A DNA stretch of 53,353 nt from Candidatus Heimdallarchaeota archaeon (lineage in GTDB: Archaea > Asgardarchaeota > Heimdallarchaeia > Heimdallarchaeales > Heimdallarchaeaceae), in contig JAGLXK010000279.1 of assembly GCA_023132955.1 (NCBI GenBank), forward strand, positions 1 through 53,353. The letters are read 5' to 3'. Below are positions 50,863-53,353 of the stretch, piece by piece. Both the position numbers and the translations under genes were made by a program. How positions within the stretch are numbered: the stretch's first letter is position 1; each line of letters starts with the position of its first letter. Under the pieces are notes generated by a model. That model was given only the letters and a program-made list of their open reading frames with translations, did no database searches and had not been told where the DNA came from.

Positions 50863-52239
50863 GTGCAATTTATCGAAACCTTAGATTCACTGATTGAAAC
50901 TTCTATAAAACAAGGAACGTCCTATACAGATGTACGTCATGGTAGAGTAGTTAACAAGAATATTATTGCTCAAAATGGTAAAATTGTAGATGAAAGAAAT
51001 TGCATTAATTCTGGGTATGGGATTCGAATGCTCTCAGAAGGTATTGTGACCTTTACTTCAACTCCGGGAATTAGATTTGCTGAGAAAGAGATAAAGAAAG
51101 CAATTAGTGTTTCTAAATTACTAACAAATTGGAAAAAAGGAATTTCAGAACTAGCAGATGCCCCAGTAGCTGATTCATCTACTGTTAAGAAACCTAAAAT
51201 TAATTGGGTAGATTTAGGAAATGAGGAATTTGAGGAGAAAATTAAAGATTTAGATTCTTTTATCAATGAGTTTTTGAGAGTGGATTGCAGCATAGAGACT
51301 GATATTCAGTTAATTAATTGGTCAGAAAAATTTAGAAATTCTGAAGGTACAAAAGTTTATCAAGAATATCCTTATGTGATCCTCACTTTAACAGGTAGAT
51401 TATCTAAAAATGGAAACCAACTAAAATATTACAAATCCTATGGTGGAATGGGTGGATTAGAAATTCTTCCTTTCGATAAAATGGAAGAAACACTAGGTTT
51501 TATTGAAACAATTAATAATATACAAAAGGCTAAAAACGTTGAACAAGGGGTGTACAACTCTGTTCTAAGTGAGGATATGGCATGGACACTGAACCACGAA
51601 GTTTTTGGACACTCATTAGAAGCTGATAACGTTCTTTCAGGTCGTTCTTTTAGTAGTGGTCTTCTAGGAATGAAAATAGCTCCATCTGTTGTAAGTGTTA
51701 TAGATGACCCATATATAGAATCTTTAGGTTATTACGAATTTGATTCTGAAGGTGTTAAAGGAAGAGGAAATTTGTTAGTTGATGAAGGAATTTTAACTGA
51801 TTTCTTACATAGTAGATTATCAGCAGCAGCTATGGGGACTGAATCTTCTTCTAACTACAGAGCTAGTAATTTCGAATTTCTACCACAGGTAAGAATGAGT
51901 AATTTCTTCTTTGAGCCAAAAGATTATTCTGAAGAAGAGCTCTTTGAGCACGTGAAAAATGGTTTGTATATCGGCGATGGACTTGGGGGTTCTTCAGAAC
52001 CTCAAACAGGTGAATTCAACCTTGATGCTCAATTTGGTAGAGAAATAAAAGATGGGGAATTGGGTGATTATATACTTCAATTCCAAATCAGTGGCACTAT
52101 GATGGATACTCTTTCCAAGATTGAATTAATAAGTGACAAGATTATTGCTCAACCAGGAAGTTGTGTTAAGAATAATCAACGTGTGTTTGTTGGTTCTATT
52201 GGACCAAAGATAACTATATCTGAGGTGAGGGTTAGCTAA
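50863..52239 (+). CDS. tldD: TldD-family metalloprotease subunit
   Basis: TldD with TldE forms a heterodimeric zinc protease that cleaves unfolded or modified peptides. HEVFGH in LNHEVFGHSLEADNV gives the HExxxH zinc motif, with the downstream GxGxGG-like YIGDGLGGSSEPQTGEF and the C-terminal SCVKNNQRVFVGSIGP. The frame is open from ATG at 50836, but GTG at 50863 is preferred. It begins exactly at the usual family N-terminus (QFIETLDSLIE), and the TATA-like TTTATATG sits about 30 bases upstream, as in leaderless genes. It overlaps tldE by one base. Confidence 0.92.
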   Translation: MQFIETLDSLIETSIKQGTSYTDVRHGRVVNKNIIAQNGKIVDERNCINSGYGIRMLSEGIVTFTSTPGIRFAEKEIKKAISVSKLLTNWKKGISELADAPVADSSTVKKPKINWVDLGNEEFEEKIKDLDSFINEFLRVDCSIETDIQLINWSEKFRNSEGTKVYQEYPYVILTLTGRLSKNGNQLKYYKSYGGMGGLEILPFDKMEETLGFIETINNIQKAKNVEQGVYNSVLSEDMAWTLNHEVFGHSLEADNVLSGRSFSSGLLGMKIAPSVVSVIDDPYIESLGYYEFDSEGVKGRGNLLVDEGILTDFLHSRLSAAAMGTESSSNYRASNFEFLPQVRMSNFFFEPKDYSEEELFEHVKNGLYIGDGLGGSSEPQTGEFNLDAQFGREIKDGELGDYILQFQISGTMMDTLSKIELISDKIIAQPGSCVKNNQRVFVGSIGPKITISEVRVS

Positions 52240-53353
52240 TGTATACTGATGAAGAATTAAAAGAATTAAGCATCAGAGTGCTGCATAAACTTGATCAAAA
52301 GTTTAGTTTTAAGGAAGCAGAAGTATATGTACAATCACTTTCACATATGATGGGTGGAACTGAATATAGAACTCCAAAAGTTTTTCAATCCATCAATAGA
52401 GAAGGTTGTGCTATTAGATTCTTTAAAGATGATAGGCTCTATTTTGCATGTTTTCCTCTCAAATCTGTTTTATCTGATATAGATAAAATAAATACAATTG
52501 TATCTTTTCCAATTGATTCTCCTAAATTTGAGTTTCCTGAAATTAAGATATCTCAAGATGAGATTGATAAGATTTATGACAAAAGAATAGCGGCTATGAA
52601 TGAAGAAGAAATTTATTCACTGTCATATTCCTTGAATGATTTAGAAGACAAAATGAAAGATATTATTCTAGATGGTTCAATTCGATTTTCCTTAGAAAGA
52701 AAGATAATTGCTAATTCTACACAATCACTAGCTTTTGAAAAAAGTACTTGGAGTGATATCAATCTTAGAGCTCTCTATAGGGGATTTGACCTGATTTCAA
52801 GTTCAGAAAAACATCTAACTAGTCGTCAAATACCAAGTTCAGTATCTAGCATCGTTGAAGATTTAGTACAGGAAGCTATCCAAAGGTCTACCATGGATGA
52901 AAACACAATAAACACTGAGGTTCCAGTGATTTTCTCACCAATGGCTCTATCACAGATTTTTTCATTCACAATTATACCTCATCTGAAATTGGGTGATGCA
53001 GGAAAATTAGCTGAGCAAGATTTCTCATCAGATTTTAATTTAATTGATGACGGAACTGTTCCAGGGCTTCCCAACTCCACAGCATTTGATGATGAAGGAA
53101 TAAGTCAATCAAGAACCATAATCATCAGAAACGGTTCTTTCCAAACAGCACTAAATAACTGTCAATATGAGGTTGAACCAGCTAAAAGAACTGGAAATTC
53201 CTTCAGAGTAAAAATGTTTGAAGCTTTCCCAAGAAACTTTCAAGCTTACCCCGAAATCTATCCATCTAATTTAATAATTGGTGAAGGAAGAACATCTTTG
53301 GAAGAAATGTACGATGATACAAAAGAGTGCATCTTAATTAATTCCACACAAGG
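52239..53353 (+). CDS. tldE: TldE/PmbA-family partner subunit, truncated by window end
   Basis: The ATG overlaps the tldD stop codon (TAATG) and has GAGGTGAGG just upstream. About 371 codons are visible and the frame runs off the right edge. FSFKEAEVYVQSLSH at the start, PVIFSPMALSQIFSFTIIPHL in the middle (where TldD has its HExxxH helix) and DGTVPGLPNSTAFDDEG mark the TldE/PmbA partner. No HExxxH is present, as expected for the non-catalytic subunit. The two should be translated at equal levels. Confidence 0.92.
   Translation, partial: MYTDEELKELSIRVLHKLDQKFSFKEAEVYVQSLSHMMGGTEYRTPKVFQSINREGCAIRFFKDDRLYFACFPLKSVLSDIDKINTIVSFPIDSPKFEFPEIKISQDEIDKIYDKRIAAMNEEEIYSLSYSLNDLEDKMKDIILDGSIRFSLERKIIANSTQSLAFEKSTWSDINLRALYRGFDLISSSEKHLTSRQIPSSVSSIVEDLVQEAIQRSTMDENTINTEVPVIFSPMALSQIFSFTIIPHLKLGDAGKLAEQDFSSDFNLIDDGTVPGLPNSTAFDDEGISQSRTIIIRNGSFQTALNNCQYEVEPAKRTGNSFRVKMFEAFPRNFQAYPEIYPSNLIIGEGRTSLEEMYDDTKECILINSTQ

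Noticed and set aside
1-53353. CRISPR array, tRNA, rRNA or insertion sequence
   Set aside because: I looked through the spacers for regular repeats, cloverleaf arms and transposase motifs on both strands and saw none. A dedicated tRNA and covariance-model scan would be needed to exclude small RNAs.

Overview
The window is AT-rich archaeal DNA carrying about 47 intact or nearly intact genes, densely packed on both strands. It most likely comes from an Asgard archaeon (Promethearchaeota). The evidence is a Ras/Rab-like small GTPase with eukaryote-type switch motifs (6411-6989), an archaeal-type prolyl-tRNA synthetase, a tungsten-type aldehyde ferredoxin oxidoreductase, a TrmB-family regulator, a TldD/TldE pair, many-PAS sensor kinases, HEAT and TPR repeat proteins, and TATA boxes with either no leader or GGTGA/GGAGG-type ribosome sites. 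I cannot name the lineage more finely. No rRNA, tRNA, CRISPR array, transposase or phage gene was seen.

Layout. 1-3516: start of a polysaccharide deacetylase, a DinB-fold protein, a cysteine-rich protein, a YhhN membrane protein and a GH63-like glycosidase. 3578-10776: proS, a divergent HTH-GyrI regulator, the small GTPase, a PD-(D/E)XK-XPD helicase fusion and an SPL-type radical SAM protein. 10795-15774: alpha/beta hydrolase, DinB-fold protein, two divergent flavin split-barrel proteins, a decayed zinc ribbon and two tandem sulfotransferases. 16114-18966: an ABC-2 exporter operon ending in its own TrmB-type regulator, preceded by two copies of a TACT-N9-AGTA dyad. 19007-19269: a scar that joins the start of a TPP enzyme to the end of a GPH sugar transporter. 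19300-24810: thioredoxin-reductase-like flavoprotein, a histidine kinase/response regulator pair, malic enzyme and a TPR-like gene broken by an in-frame stop. 25022-32663: condensation-fold acyltransferase, large TPR protein, surface metallophosphoesterase, DUF3795 protein, membrane hydrolase-like protein and DegV. 32753-36889: a 1378-residue receiver plus eight-PAS plus kinase protein. 36996-45110: small OB-like protein, HEAT protein, an unrecognised 427-residue protein beside an aminotransferase, an amidohydrolase, homoserine dehydrogenase, and an aldehyde oxidoreductase that follows it almost without a gap. 45161-53353: secreted repeat protein, MFS exporter, HEAT protein, metallo-beta-lactamase hydrolase, MtnX/SerB-like phosphatase, tldD and the truncated tldE partner.

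Themes. (1) Start codons: the GTPase P-loop lies upstream of its first ATG and the frame opens at CTG; a sulfotransferase opens at ATC where its tandem paralogue has ATG. (2) Decay: at least four places hold gene remnants (13424-13550, 19007-19269, 24295-24810, 30113-30250), so this is a genome with recent gene loss, or an assembly with a few errors. (3) Regulation: the exporter operon has a clear self-contained operator design. No single region is clearly an undescribed defence or mobile system. The best candidates for new biology are the unrecognised protein with its aminotransferase, the NADPH-motif-less thioredoxin reductase, and the homoserine dehydrogenase/aldehyde oxidoreductase pair.
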